A stretch of 64,000 nt of DNA from DAOMFB01 sp963721385 (GCA_963721385.1 CAVRJB010000013.1:496001-560000), one strand, 5' to 3'; shown: positions 27,432-35,845, counted from the stretch's first letter. Program-made: numbers and translations. The notes: a model not told the origin generated them from the letters alone.

Positions 27432-29078
27432 GTGATCCGTTTCCATCTGCCGACCGAGCCGGGGAAGCGCCCCGCTTTCCGCCGCGCCGCCGCCACGTTC
27501 GTGTTCCTCGGCGTCGTGACCGTCGTCGGAGGGCTCGTCGGGCCGAAGGTCGCCGCGGTCCCGGATGTGACGAACGCCGGGATGAAGGAGTACGCGGACC
27601 TCCTCGCCACGGCCCGGGCCTGGTACGCCGACGACATCGCCCCGTCGAAGCTCGTCTACGCCTCGATCCACGGGATGCTGACGACCCTCGACCCGCACAC
27701 GAACTTCCTCGAGCCGACCGACTACGACCTGATGCAGGAAAAGCAGCGCGGGTCGTTCTACGGCCTCGGCATCATCATCTCGAAGCGGAACGGGAAGATC
27801 ACGGTCATCACGCCGCTCGAGGGCTCTCCCGCCGACCGGCTCGGGATCCGCGCGGGCGACATCATCGACCGCGTCGAGGGGCAGCCGATCGACGACCTCC
27901 CGGTGGACGCGGTCGTCAAGAAGCTGAAGGGACCGAAGGGGACGAAGGTCCGGATCACGATCGTTCGGCCCGGCCTGCCCGAGCCCCTGCAGATGACGGT
28001 GACGCGCGCGGAGATTCCGACGAACTCGGTCTCCCACGCGTTCATGCTCGAGCCGGGGATCGGCTACATCCGCCTGAAGGACTTCACGCAGACCTCCTCG
28101 CAGGAGCTCGCGGAGCAGTGGGAGAAGCTGGAAAAGCAGGGAATGAAGCGGCTCGTCTTCGACCTGCGCGGCAACCCGGGCGGCCTCCTCGACCAGGCCA
28201 TCAACATCTCGGACTTCTTCCTCAAGAAGGGGGAGAAGGTCGTCTCGACGCGCGGGCGGACCGCCTCTTCGGAGCAGAGCTTCCAGGCCCCCGGGAAGAA
28301 CACCCACCCGCGGATCCCGGTCGTCACGCTGATCAACAAGGGGTCGGCGTCCGCCTCGGAAATCGTCGCGGGGGCCCTGCAGGACCACGACCGGAGCCTC
28401 GTCGTCGGTCAGACGAGCTGGGGCAAGGGGCTCGTTCAGTCGGTCTACACGCTTTCCGACGGCGCAGGCCTCGCCCTGACGTCGGCGAAGTACTACACGC
28501 CGTCGGGGCGCTGCATCCAGCGCGACTACAAGGACGTCCTCGAGTACCTGTCGCCGGACGACGAGCCGGCTGAGGAGAACGGGAACGGCGCCGTTCCGCC
28601 CGGGGAGATCTTCCGGACGGACGCCGGCCGCACCGTCTACGGCGGCGGCGGCATCGCGCCCGACGTCGTCGTCAAGGGCGAGTCGCTGTCGCGCTTCGCC
28701 GCCACGCTTTTCGCCCGCGGGCTCTTCTTCGAGTACGCGGTCGACTACAGGGCGAAGCACAAGGAGATCCCGCGGGACTTCCAGGTCACCAACGAGGTGC
28801 GGACGGACTTCTTCCGATTCCTCGACGGCAAGGCGGTGCCCGGCTACGAGGGGAAGATCCGGGCGGCGTACGAGGCGGAAAAGGACGCGGCCGTGATCGA
28901 CCGCGCGATCCGCGAGGAGCTCCTGACCGCCGTCTGGGGCCGCGAGGCCGGCTACCGGGCGACGCTCGAGGGCGACGTCCAGATGAAGAAGGCGCTCACC
29001 CTCTTCCCCGACGCCGAGAAGCTCGCCGCCCTCCGCGAGGAGGCCCGGCTGGCCCGAAACGCGCCGCCTCGCCCCTGA
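27432..29078 (+). CDS. ctpA: C-terminal processing protease, S41 family
   Basis: Periplasmic serine protease. A membrane anchor/signal lies near residues 20-45 (FVFLGVVTVVGGLVGPKVAA). A PDZ domain follows (GSFYGLGIIISKRNGKITVI to VVKKLKGPKGTKVRI). The catalytic domain has FDLRGNPGGLLDQA, the nucleophile Ser in NKGSASASEIVAGAL and the general-base Lys in SWGKGLVQ. Length is 548 aa. I start at GTG 27432, which follows GGGAGG at good spacing; an ATG 33 nt upstream is possible. The 3' end overlaps the convergent XrtH-associated gene by 83 nt. Confidence 0.93.
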   Translation: MIRFHLPTEPGKRPAFRRAAATFVFLGVVTVVGGLVGPKVAAVPDVTNAGMKEYADLLATARAWYADDIAPSKLVYASIHGMLTTLDPHTNFLEPTDYDLMQEKQRGSFYGLGIIISKRNGKITVITPLEGSPADRLGIRAGDIIDRVEGQPIDDLPVDAVVKKLKGPKGTKVRITIVRPGLPEPLQMTVTRAEIPTNSVSHAFMLEPGIGYIRLKDFTQTSSQELAEQWEKLEKQGMKRLVFDLRGNPGGLLDQAINISDFFLKKGEKVVSTRGRTASSEQSFQAPGKNTHPRIPVVTLINKGSASASEIVAGALQDHDRSLVVGQTSWGKGLVQSVYTLSDGAGLALTSAKYYTPSGRCIQRDYKDVLEYLSPDDEPAEENGNGAVPPGEIFRTDAGRTVYGGGGIAPDVVVKGESLSRFAATLFARGLFFEYAVDYRAKHKEIPRDFQVTNEVRTDFFRFLDGKAVPGYEGKIRAAYEAEKDAAVIDRAIREELLTAVWGREAGYRATLEGDVQMKKALTLFPDAEKLAALREEARLARNAPPRP

Positions 29079-29595
29079 CGTTCCGGCCCAGCATCCCCCA
29101 CCAGAGCCCGAAGGCGATCGCCCAGCAGCCGGCGACACGGTAGAAGTGCGCCGCGGCGGCCCAGAGCTCGCGGGAGAGGGGGCGGTAGTTCGCCGCGCTC
29201 CACTCCCCGAGCTGCGTCGCGTAAAGCGACTTGACCGCGCAGACGAGCGCGGCCACGTGCGTCAAACCGAGGAGTCCCAGCGCCGCCGCGAGGGCGAGGA
29301 CGCCGCGGTCCTTCAGCAGGCTCCGCCGCGTCGCGGCCAGCGTGAGGAAGAGGATCACGTTGAGCGTCAGGTCGTCCGCCGGAAGGCTCGGCCTCTCGGA
29401 CCGCGACGCGAAGTCCGCGCGGTCCACGACGATCCGCCGTCCCTCGGCGTAGAGCCGCGTCGCCGCGGGGCGCTCAAGGAGGCGGAGGACGGGCTCCGCT
29501 GCGTCGGCGAGGAGGCGGTCGTAGGCCGGCGTGACCGAAAGCCACAGCGCGAGGCCGAGGACGAAGCCGAGAGCCGCCCTAAGCGCGAGCGCCAC
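28996..29595 (-). CDS. exosortase H-associated membrane protein
   Basis: 199 aa with an N-terminal membrane helix (RAALGFVLGLALWLSVTPAY), a soluble or periplasmic stretch, and further hydrophobic segments (VLALAAALGLLGLTHVAALV; GCWAIAFGLWWGML). The Arg-rich tail lies over the end of ctpA on the other strand. It starts at GTG 29595, 17 nt inside the end of the exosortase gene. Exosortase H is regularly accompanied by a membrane protein of this kind in Acidobacteriota-like genomes; I base the name on context and layout, not on a motif. Confidence 0.6.
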   Translation of the reverse strand: MALALRAALGFVLGLALWLSVTPAYDRLLADAAEPVLRLLERPAATRLYAEGRRIVVDRADFASRSERPSLPADDLTLNVILFLTLAATRRSLLKDRGVLALAAALGLLGLTHVAALVCAVKSLYATQLGEWSAANYRPLSRELWAAAAHFYRVAGCWAIAFGLWWGMLGRNVRGEAARFGPAGPPRGGRRASRRRGRG

Positions 29596-30073
29596 GGGCG
29601 CCGATCCTGCGGGTCCAGAGGACGAAAAGGCCGACGGCCACGAGGATCAGCACCGTCTGCCAGACCGCCGTATGAAAGAGGTCGAAGACGTCCCGCCGGT
29701 GCGTACCGAGCCAGAAGAGCGACACGACCCGCACGAGGTTGAGGGCCTGAATCACGAGGGTCCCGGCGGCGACACCGGCAAGACGCGCCTTCCAGCCGGC
29801 CGGGAACGCGAGGACCGCCGCGACTAGGATCAGCATCGCCTCGACGCCGTTGCAGCCATTCTTCACGTCCACGGTGAAGGCGGACGACCGGAGCCTCATG
29901 CCGTCGGCGACGACGGGCTCTCCGACAGCCCGGAGCACCCCCGCCGAGACGCGGACGATCTGCTCCGTGAAGGGGACGATGACGTGATCGTTCGACGGAC
30001 GGACCGCGACCGCAAAATAGAGGGCGGCCAGCGCCCCCGCGAATCGGAGAAGGAACCGGGTCTCGGGCTTCAG
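29579..30073 (-). CDS. xrtH: exosortase H-like transpeptidase
   Basis: Integral-membrane cysteine protease/transpeptidase that processes C-terminal sorting signals. The triad is visible: Cys in VKNGCNGVEAML, Arg in ALNLVRVVSLFWLG and His in FDLFHTAVWQT. Short length (164 aa) matches exosortase H. The open frame runs upstream of the first GTG (29938) to a CTG at 30073; the intervening residues (KPETRFLLRFAGALAALYFA) form the expected first membrane helix, so I start at the CTG. No IPTL-type target tail is seen on any protein in this window. It follows the Ig-like protein gene by 10 nt and precedes its associated membrane protein. Confidence 0.75.
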   Translation of the reverse strand: MKPETRFLLRFAGALAALYFAVAVRPSNDHVIVPFTEQIVRVSAGVLRAVGEPVVADGMRLRSSAFTVDVKNGCNGVEAMLILVAAVLAFPAGWKARLAGVAAGTLVIQALNLVRVVSLFWLGTHRRDVFDLFHTAVWQTVLILVAVGLFVLWTRRIGARGARA

Positions 30074-30083
30074 GGCTCCGGCG

Positions 30084-31763
30084 CTATCTCACCAGGCTGC
30101 GGTTGCTCACCAGGAACCGCCGCGTCCCCGCCGACCGGCGGAACCCGCGCCCGTCCTGAACTTCGACGTTCAGGTCGTGCTCGCTGTTCGAGATCCTCGT
30201 CGTGTCGAGGAAGAACCGGAAACGCGCCGCGTTGTTCTGCGGATAGTTCGGGTAGAGCGCCGCGATGTCGGGACTGGCGAAGCCGTACTCGGCCCAGTCG
30301 TTTCCGCTGATCGCGTCGACCTGGGGGACTCCGTCGATCAGGATGCGCACTTTGACCACGATGTCGAGGTCGAGCGCCCACCCGGTCACGGGCCAGACGC
30401 CGCCGATCAGCTCGTAGTTCCTCGGGTCCTCGACGAAGGCGATCGACGGCGGATCGAGGTTCTGGGTCGCGCACTCGAGGACGACCGGGACCTCTTTCAC
30501 GAGGGCCCAGTTGTCCTCCTTGTCGTAGGCCTTCAGCTGCAGCATGTGCGCGCCTTCGACGATGCCCTTCTGGGTCAGGAGGTAGCCGACGTCCACGAAG
30601 AACTGGAAGCCCGAGTTCGGCGCCTGCGGGAACCCCGGATAGAGGACCTCGATGTCGGGCCGGTAATAGCCGTAGCAGTCGATGAGCGCGTTGTTCAGCA
30701 GGAACTCGCGGTGGCAGTTGATCCGGGTGTCCTTGATGACGACGCCGTCCAGCTCGAGGCGGACGTTCGAGACGCCGCCGCGCTCCTCGGCGATCGACGT
30801 GTCGAGGGCCCAGCCGTAGACGCGCATCAGGTAGCGCGGGTCGACGATGTCGCCGCCGCCGCCGGACGGACTGCCCGAGACGGGACGGAAGCAGTTCCCG
30901 AACCAGGTCGCGTTCAGGAGCGGGTACTCCACCTCGCCGAACGGCGGGAGGGACGGGGCGTTGCTGAAGACCTGGAACTGCCGCGTGCCGATGAAGCCCG
31001 TCTGCCCCTGGTCGTCCACGGCCCTGACCGAGACCTCATGCACCCCGTTCGGCAGCCGCGTCGAGTCGACGTTCAGGAGGAAGCCGGACGTGACCGCGTC
31101 GAACGTGTCGGGGAAGGCCGCGGCAACGTCGGCGCGGACGACGCCGGTCACGGCCTGACGCTCGACGAGACCGTCGATGTAGACGTCGACGTGGTTCACG
31201 CGGGTGTCGTCGAGAGCCCAGCCCCACACCTCGAGGACGCCGTTCGCGTTGACCGTCCCCTGCGGCAGCGGGTAGTCCAGCCCGCCGAACGGCGGCTGGT
31301 TGATCGAATTGTCGATGTTGACCGTCCGCGGCGCGAGGAAGAAGCAGCAGCCCGAGCTGTCGGTGACGCGGATGTAGACCGTGTGGACGCCGTTGGGATA
31401 ATTGGAAGCGCGGAAAGACGCCTCGAACCCGGGCTGAGCGCCGGCCGTTCCGAGGTACGCCGGGAACTGCTGCATGACGTCGGGCCGCGGAATCTGCATC
31501 TTGATCCCGCCCGCCCCCGTCACGAGATTCGACGGGTCGGTGCCATCTACGTAGACATCGATACTGGACAGCTGGTTGCCGTCCAGGGCGAAGCCCCGGA
31601 TCAGGACGTAGCCCGAGACGGTCGATCCGTCGACCGGAAGCTCGATGGCTCCGAGCGTTTGGCTCGGGCACGAGGCCGACGGGCATTGCGCGGCGAGCGG
31701 GTGACCGAGCGTCAACGTGACGGCGGCCGCGACGACGGAGATGACAAAGGCCTTCCGCTTCAT
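30084..31763 (-). CDS. secreted protein with four Ig-like repeats
   Basis: 559 aa from ATG 31763, which has GGAGG at good spacing. The signal peptide is KAFVISVVAAAVTLTLGHPL with cleavage near AAQC. Four repeats of about 110-130 residues share a pattern: a small-Pro start (FGGLDYPL, FGEVEYPL), GWALD (or GFALD), xVDVYxDG, RPDV/SPDIxxxYP, GFxFxxD and NGxHxVxVRAxD. These look like bacterial Ig-like folds of a surface or matrix protein. Six or more Cys residues suggest disulphides. Encoded immediately upstream of exosortase H but lacking an IPTL-type C-terminal tail (it ends SNRSLVR), so it is probably a partner rather than a substrate. Confidence 0.75.
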   Translation of the reverse strand: MKRKAFVISVVAAAVTLTLGHPLAAQCPSASCPSQTLGAIELPVDGSTVSGYVLIRGFALDGNQLSSIDVYVDGTDPSNLVTGAGGIKMQIPRPDVMQQFPAYLGTAGAQPGFEASFRASNYPNGVHTVYIRVTDSSGCCFFLAPRTVNIDNSINQPPFGGLDYPLPQGTVNANGVLEVWGWALDDTRVNHVDVYIDGLVERQAVTGVVRADVAAAFPDTFDAVTSGFLLNVDSTRLPNGVHEVSVRAVDDQGQTGFIGTRQFQVFSNAPSLPPFGEVEYPLLNATWFGNCFRPVSGSPSGGGGDIVDPRYLMRVYGWALDTSIAEERGGVSNVRLELDGVVIKDTRINCHREFLLNNALIDCYGYYRPDIEVLYPGFPQAPNSGFQFFVDVGYLLTQKGIVEGAHMLQLKAYDKEDNWALVKEVPVVLECATQNLDPPSIAFVEDPRNYELIGGVWPVTGWALDLDIVVKVRILIDGVPQVDAISGNDWAEYGFASPDIAALYPNYPQNNAARFRFFLDTTRISNSEHDLNVEVQDGRGFRRSAGTRRFLVSNRSLVR

Positions 31764-31838
31764 CTGTTGCCTCCGGAGAGTCGATGAATCCCGAACCCCT
31801 GGGTCCACGAAGAAGAAAAGGCAGAGTTAAGCGAACGT

Positions 31839-31868
31839 AGTCTATCGGAGCCCCAAAAGGGCTGTCAA
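31839..31868 (-). promoter_or_regulatory. sigma-70 promoter of the Ig-like/xrtH operon
   Basis: On the minus strand TTGACA (31863-31868) and TAGACT (31839-31844) are 18 nt apart. The predicted start near 31832 leaves a leader of about 68 nt. The spacer holds a small dyad AGCCC/GGGCT. Confidence 0.6.
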
Positions 31869-31903
31869 ATGAGGTCTTTAGGATCCGGTGGACGCCGAAG
31901 GGT

Positions 31904-32875
31904 TCAGGAGAGCCCGTCCGCGGCTGAAAGGGCCACGAGGTGCTCTGCCGCAGAGGCGCCGAGCGAGGCCTCGTCGTAGCCCCCCTCCAGAATGGAGACG
32001 ACGCGGCCTCCGGCGAAGACGTTCGCGACGTCTTCGAGAGCGCGCGTCATCCAGCCGAAACCCTCGGTGGAGACGCACATGCCGCCGATCGGGTCGTTCC
32101 GGTGGGCGTCGAAGCCGGCGCTGACGAGGACGAACTCCGGGCGGAACTTCTCGGAGATGCGCTCCAGCGCCGCCACGAAGCCCCCCGCGTAAGCAGTGTC
32201 CCCGGTCCCCGCCGGGAGCGGGACATTCGCCGTCGTGCCCCGGCCCCGCCCCGCGCCGGCCTCGTCGGCCGAGCCCGTTCCCGGGAAGAAAGGAAAACGG
32301 TGGACCGAGACGTAGGCCACCTGGGGGTCCTCCCAGAAAAGGTGCTGCGTCCCGTTCCCGTGATGGACGTCGAAGTCGGCGACCAGGACACGCGCGAGGC
32401 CATGGGTGGCGATCAGGTCGCGCGCGGCGACGGCGATCGTGTTGAAGAAGCAGAAGCCCATCGCCTCGCTCGCGAGCGCGTGGTGCCCGGGAGGCCTCGC
32501 CGCGACGAAGACCGCCCGGGCCGTCCGCGCGAGGACGGTGTCCACGGCGGCGAGGGCGAGCGAGACCGCCCGGACGGACGAACCGAACGACGCCGGCGAG
32601 ATCGGGTTGTCGGGCGAATCGAACAGGGAGAACGCCGTCTCGGTCCCCGGCGGTGCGAGCGAACAGGCTTCCGCGAGGCGCCGCACGTAGCCCGGCGGGT
32701 GGACCCGCTCGATCGCCGCCAGGGTCCGCTCGGGGGCCGGCGGGCTCTCGACCCGGAAGCCCTCGCGCCGGAGCGCGGCCACCGCCGACTCCACGCGCCG
32801 GGCGTTCTCCGGGTGGTGCGGGCCGGTGTCGTGCTTCAGGAGCTCCGGGTCGAAGAAGACGGGGACGCCGTGCAC
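31904..32875 (-). CDS. histone deacetylase-like amidohydrolase
   Basis: Zn-dependent deacetylase of the class II/acetoin-utilisation (AcuC/HDAC) superfamily. Motifs: HDTGPHHPENARRVE, RPPGHHALASEAMGFCFFN, the metal-binding VADFDVHHGNGTQHLFW, VSVHRFPFFPGTGS, LVSAGFDAHRNDP and ILEGGYD. I start at GTG 32875 (323 aa), because homologues begin right before the FFDPELLKHDTG stretch and TACGCT lies 8 nt upstream; an ATG at 32914 would overlap the promoter of the divergent flippase. In vivo substrate in bacteria (acetyl-protein, polyamine or other) cannot be told from sequence. Confidence 0.92.
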   Translation of the reverse strand: MHGVPVFFDPELLKHDTGPHHPENARRVESAVAALRREGFRVESPPAPERTLAAIERVHPPGYVRRLAEACSLAPPGTETAFSLFDSPDNPISPASFGSSVRAVSLALAAVDTVLARTARAVFVAARPPGHHALASEAMGFCFFNTIAVAARDLIATHGLARVLVADFDVHHGNGTQHLFWEDPQVAYVSVHRFPFFPGTGSADEAGAGRGRGTTANVPLPAGTGDTAYAGGFVAALERISEKFRPEFVLVSAGFDAHRNDPIGGMCVSTEGFGWMTRALEDVANVFAGGRVVSILEGGYDEASLGASAAEHLVALSAADGLS

Positions 32876-32908
32876 CGCTCCGAAGCGTAACGCAGGAGCA
32901 CCCTGGGC

Positions 32909-32914
32909 TACCAT
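32909..32914 (+). promoter_or_regulatory. -10-like TACCAT, 6 nt before flippase gene
   Basis: TACCAT ends 6 nt before the GTG at 32921, which lacks a Shine-Dalgarno sequence. TANNNT-N6 set. Confidence 0.45.
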
Positions 32915-32920
32915 CGCGGC

Positions 32921-33949
32921 GTGTCCACGCGCAAACGCGCCGTCCGCTTCGCGGTCTCGATCGGCCTCGCAGTCGTCCTGCTCGGCCTCTTCCTCCGGAA
33001 CCTCGACTTCGCGGCCGTCGGCGCGGCCCTGCGTAACGCGCACCCCGGCTGGCTGCTCGCGGCCGCGGTGGCCGGACTCGTCGGGACGCCGCCGATCCGC
33101 TCCTGGCGCTGGGGGCACCTCCTCAAGGGCTACCCGGCGAGCGCCTGGAACCTGAACTCGGCGACCGCGATCGGCTTCGCCGCCTCGACGCTCCTTCCGG
33201 CCCGCGCCGGCGAGATCGTCCGGCCCGTCGCGCTCTCGCGCTCGGCCGCACTCCCGCTCGCACCCTGTCTCGTTTCGATCGCCCTCGAGCGGCTCATCGA
33301 CCTCCTTTCGACGATCACGCTCTTCGTCGTCTTCGCGCTCGGATGGGCCCCGGAGACGCTGGCCGGCGACGAGGCGAGCCGCTTCGCCCTCCTCCGCCGC
33401 TCGGCCTTCCTTCTCGGCGCCGGGACGGTCGTCGGCGTCGCCCTGCTGACGCTCTTCGCGGCCCGGCCGGACCTCGCCCGCCGGCTTGCGGCCCCCGTCC
33501 TCAGGCTCTTCCCCGAGAAGATCGCCGGGCGCCTCGCGTCGATCCTCGACTCGCTCCTCTCGGGCCTCGCGGCGCTCCGGACGGCACGCGATGCGGGAAT
33601 CGTGGCGGCACTCTCGGCCCTCCTCTGGCTCGTCATCTGCTTCCAGATCTGGGCGACGCTGAAGGCCTTCGATCTCGTCCTCCCCTTCCCCGTCTCCTTC
33701 TTCGTCCTGACGTGGGCCGTCCTCGGCCTCGCGATCCCGACGCCCGGCGGCGTCGGCGGCTACCACGCTGCCGTGACCTACGCGCTCGTCGGTTTCTACG
33801 CCGTCCCGAAGAACACGGCCGCCGCCTTCGCGTTGGCGTCCCACGCCATCTCCTTCGTCCCGATCACCATCCTCGGGCTCTTCTTCCTGGTGGCCGGGGG
33901 CTTCTCCCTGAAGAACCTCGCGGAAGAGCGGTCCTCGGACGTTTCCTGA
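32921..33949 (+). CDS. lysylphosphatidylglycerol synthase TM-domain/YbhN family membrane protein
   Basis: 342 aa, about eight membrane segments. It carries the family landmarks SWRWGHLL, GFAASTLLPARAGEIVRP, the long loop around LERLIDLLSTITLFV, and IPTPGGVGGYHAAVTYALVG near the C-terminus. Members (UPF0104, MprF membrane domain) are lipid flippase-like proteins, here without the aminoacyl-transferase domain. Substrate unknown. Starts at GTG 32921, divergent from the deacetylase. The stop codon lies within a perfect 9-bp inverted repeat. Confidence 0.85.
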   Translation: MSTRKRAVRFAVSIGLAVVLLGLFLRNLDFAAVGAALRNAHPGWLLAAAVAGLVGTPPIRSWRWGHLLKGYPASAWNLNSATAIGFAASTLLPARAGEIVRPVALSRSAALPLAPCLVSIALERLIDLLSTITLFVVFALGWAPETLAGDEASRFALLRRSAFLLGAGTVVGVALLTLFAARPDLARRLAAPVLRLFPEKIAGRLASILDSLLSGLAALRTARDAGIVAALSALLWLVICFQIWATLKAFDLVLPFPVSFFVLTWAVLGLAIPTPGGVGGYHAAVTYALVGFYAVPKNTAAAFALASHAISFVPITILGLFFLVAGGFSLKNLAEERSSDVS

Positions 33950-33965
33950 CGACGTAGTCAGGAAA
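33942..33965. repeat. perfect inverted repeat over the flippase stop codon
   Basis: TTTCCTGAC (33942-33950) and GTCAGGAAA (33957-33965) form a 9-bp stem with loop GACGTA. The flippase TGA stop is inside the left arm. There is no U-tract, so it is a weak terminator candidate at best; a protein-binding palindrome is possible. Confidence 0.5.
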
Positions 33966-33971
33966 ACCCTC

Positions 33972-34014
33972 CAAACCGGGCCCTGTCTGCCCGCAAACCG
34001 GGTCAATGGGTCAA
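33972..34014. repeat. tandem short direct repeats upstream of the Cys-rich protein gene
   Basis: CAAACCGGG occurs at 33972-33980 and 33994-34002, 22 nt (two helical turns) apart. GGGTCAA occurs at 34000-34006 and 34008-34014. No ORF of note covers the 151 nt between the flippase stop and the next start. An operator for the downstream gene is a reasonable guess. Confidence 0.35.
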
Positions 34015-34100
34015 ATGTCCCGGGTCTTTCCCCGGCAGAGCCGGAGTACCTTGCCCGGAGGCCCGACGCCACGCGCCAGGGGCCTCACCAGGAGGAATGT

Positions 34101-34322
34101 ATGAGACGAACTGCGGAGGCCGCCGCCCCGCTCCCGGCCCACCCGGACGCCATGGGGCACCACTCCTGCCGGGAATGCCCCATCTGCGGGACCGAGGAGT
34201 GCCAGGTCATGGCCGAGCTCGGGATGTCCTGCGAGACCGCCCAGGCGGCCCAGGAGGCCTGGGCCGAGGCGGCGGCTCGCGCCCGGAAGGGGCCCCGTCC
34301 GGCTACCTCCCGGCGGCGCTGA
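34101..34322 (+). CDS. small Cys-rich protein, possible metal-binding motif
   Basis: 73 aa. The centre reads HHSCRECPICGTEECQVMAE, and five Cys fall in about 20 residues, arranged like a metal-binding knuckle (CxxCxxC, then Cys at +5 and +13). The rest is Ala-rich and helical with a basic tail. CAGGAGGA precedes the ATG at 34101 at correct spacing; an overlapping ATG four bases earlier in another frame is too close. I recognise no family; a zinc- or iron-binding regulator or chaperone is possible. It stands alone between the flippase and citrate synthase genes, behind a repeat-rich upstream region. Confidence 0.5.
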   Translation: MRRTAEAAAPLPAHPDAMGHHSCRECPICGTEECQVMAELGMSCETAQAAQEAWAEAAARARKGPRPATSRRR

Positions 34323-34432
34323 GGCATCCTAATCATTTACCGGGGCCGGTCCTGTACTCATCCTGACAGGAAGAGGAATCGCTGCCGGCCGGCGACACGG
34401 ACGGAAAAAGCTCTTCCTGAAGGAGAACGTGC

Positions 34433-35818
34433 ATGGCCACTCTGACAGAAAAGGCCGCTCCGGCCGCCGTGCCGGGCGCCGCCAAAGACCTGAGTCTGAA
34501 GCAGGTCCTGCTCAAGAAGATCCAGGACCACCGTCCCCGAACCCAAAAGCTGATGAAGGAGTTCGGCAACGTCAAAGTCGGCGAGGTGACGATGGCGCAG
34601 ACCATCGGCGGCGCACGCGGCGTCCGCTGCCTCGTCACCGACATCTCCTACCTCGATCCGATCGAAGGGATCCGCTTCCGCGGGAAGACGATTCCCGAGA
34701 CGCTCGCCGCGCTCCCGAAGCCGCCCGGTTGCGACTACCCGTACGTCGAAGCCCACTGGTACTTCCTCCTGACGGGCGAGGTCCCCACGATGGCGCAGAC
34801 CCTCGCCGTCGTCGAGGACTTCAAGGCCCGCCGCGCGGTGCCGCAGTACGTCTACGACATGCTGCGCACCATTCCCCGCGACACGCACCCGATGACGATG
34901 TTCTCGCTGGCGATTCTCGCGATGCAGCGCGAGTCCGTCTTCTCCAAGCGCTACAGCGAGGGGATGAAGAAGGACGAGTACTGGGATCCGACCTACGAGG
35001 ACGCCACGAACATCCTCGCGAAGCTCCCCTCCATCGCGGCCTACATCTACCGGATGAAGTTCAAGGCCGACACGCACATCCCCGGGCGGGACGACCTCGA
35101 CTTCGGCGGCAACTTCGCGCAGGAGATGGGGTTCGGCAAGCCCTATGACGACGTCTCCCGGATGTACTTCATCCTTCACTCCGACCACGAGTCGGGGAAC
35201 GTCTCGGCGCACACGACGCACCTCGTCTCCTCGGCGCTGTCGGACGACTACTACTCCCTTTCCGCCGGCCTCGACGGCCTCGCCGGGCCGCTCCACGGCC
35301 TCGCGAACCAGGAAGTGCTCCGCTGGATGATGAACTTCCAGAAGAAGCTCGGCGGCGCCGAGCCGACTCCGGAGCTCGTCGAGAAGGCGCTCTGGGACAC
35401 GCTGAACGCCGGCCAGGTCGTCCCGGGCTACGGCCACGCCGTCCTGCGCAAGACCGACCCGCGCTACGTCGCCCAGCGGGAGTTCTGCGTCAAGAACCTC
35501 CCCGATTACCCGCTCTTCAAGCTGATCGACATGATCTTCAAGGTCGCCCCCGACGTCCTGACCAAGCACGGCAAGACGAAGAACCCGTGGCCGAACGTCG
35601 ACGCGCAGTCGGGCGTCATCCAGTGGTACTACGGCCTCACCGAATGGGACTTCTACACGGTCCTCTTCGGCGTCGGCCGAGCCATCGGCGTCCTCGCCAA
35701 CATCACATGGGACCGCGCCCTCGGCTACGCCATCGAACGGCCCAAGTCCGTCACCACGAAGATGCTCGAGGACGTCGCCTCGAAGGCCATGTCGGCCGAC
35801 GAACTCGGCAACGACTGA
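34433..35818 (+). CDS. gltA: citrate synthase, eukaryote-like (type I) form
   Basis: Condenses acetyl-CoA and oxaloacetate in the TCA cycle. Catalytic His in LHSDHESGNVSAHTTHLV, second His in GPLHGLANQEVL, Asp in NVDAQSGVIQ, with GYGHAVLRKTDPRY between. These long motifs and the N-terminal RTQKLMKEFG/TIGGARGVRC region match mitochondrial-type citrate synthases, also known from some deltaproteobacteria, rather than the hexameric E. coli type. 461 aa. AAGGAGA precedes the ATG. A GNRA-loop terminator follows the gene, so it is probably monocistronic. Confidence 0.95.
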   Translation: MATLTEKAAPAAVPGAAKDLSLKQVLLKKIQDHRPRTQKLMKEFGNVKVGEVTMAQTIGGARGVRCLVTDISYLDPIEGIRFRGKTIPETLAALPKPPGCDYPYVEAHWYFLLTGEVPTMAQTLAVVEDFKARRAVPQYVYDMLRTIPRDTHPMTMFSLAILAMQRESVFSKRYSEGMKKDEYWDPTYEDATNILAKLPSIAAYIYRMKFKADTHIPGRDDLDFGGNFAQEMGFGKPYDDVSRMYFILHSDHESGNVSAHTTHLVSSALSDDYYSLSAGLDGLAGPLHGLANQEVLRWMMNFQKKLGGAEPTPELVEKALWDTLNAGQVVPGYGHAVLRKTDPRYVAQREFCVKNLPDYPLFKLIDMIFKVAPDVLTKHGKTKNPWPNVDAQSGVIQWYYGLTEWDFYTVLFGVGRAIGVLANITWDRALGYAIERPKSVTTKMLEDVASKAMSADELGND

Positions 35819-35845
35819 CCCGCATTGCTTTCCCGTTTCCAGGAT

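Noticed and set aside
31846..31862. AGCCC/GGGCT dyad as terminator of the deacetylase gene
   Set aside because: Only 5 bp, no T-run on the minus strand, and it lies in the spacer of a good promoter.
34097..34366. 89-aa frame starting 4 nt before the Cys-rich protein
   Set aside because: The start is too close to the Shine-Dalgarno sequence, and the frame lacks the Cys cluster and is Pro/Arg/Gly-rich shadow.
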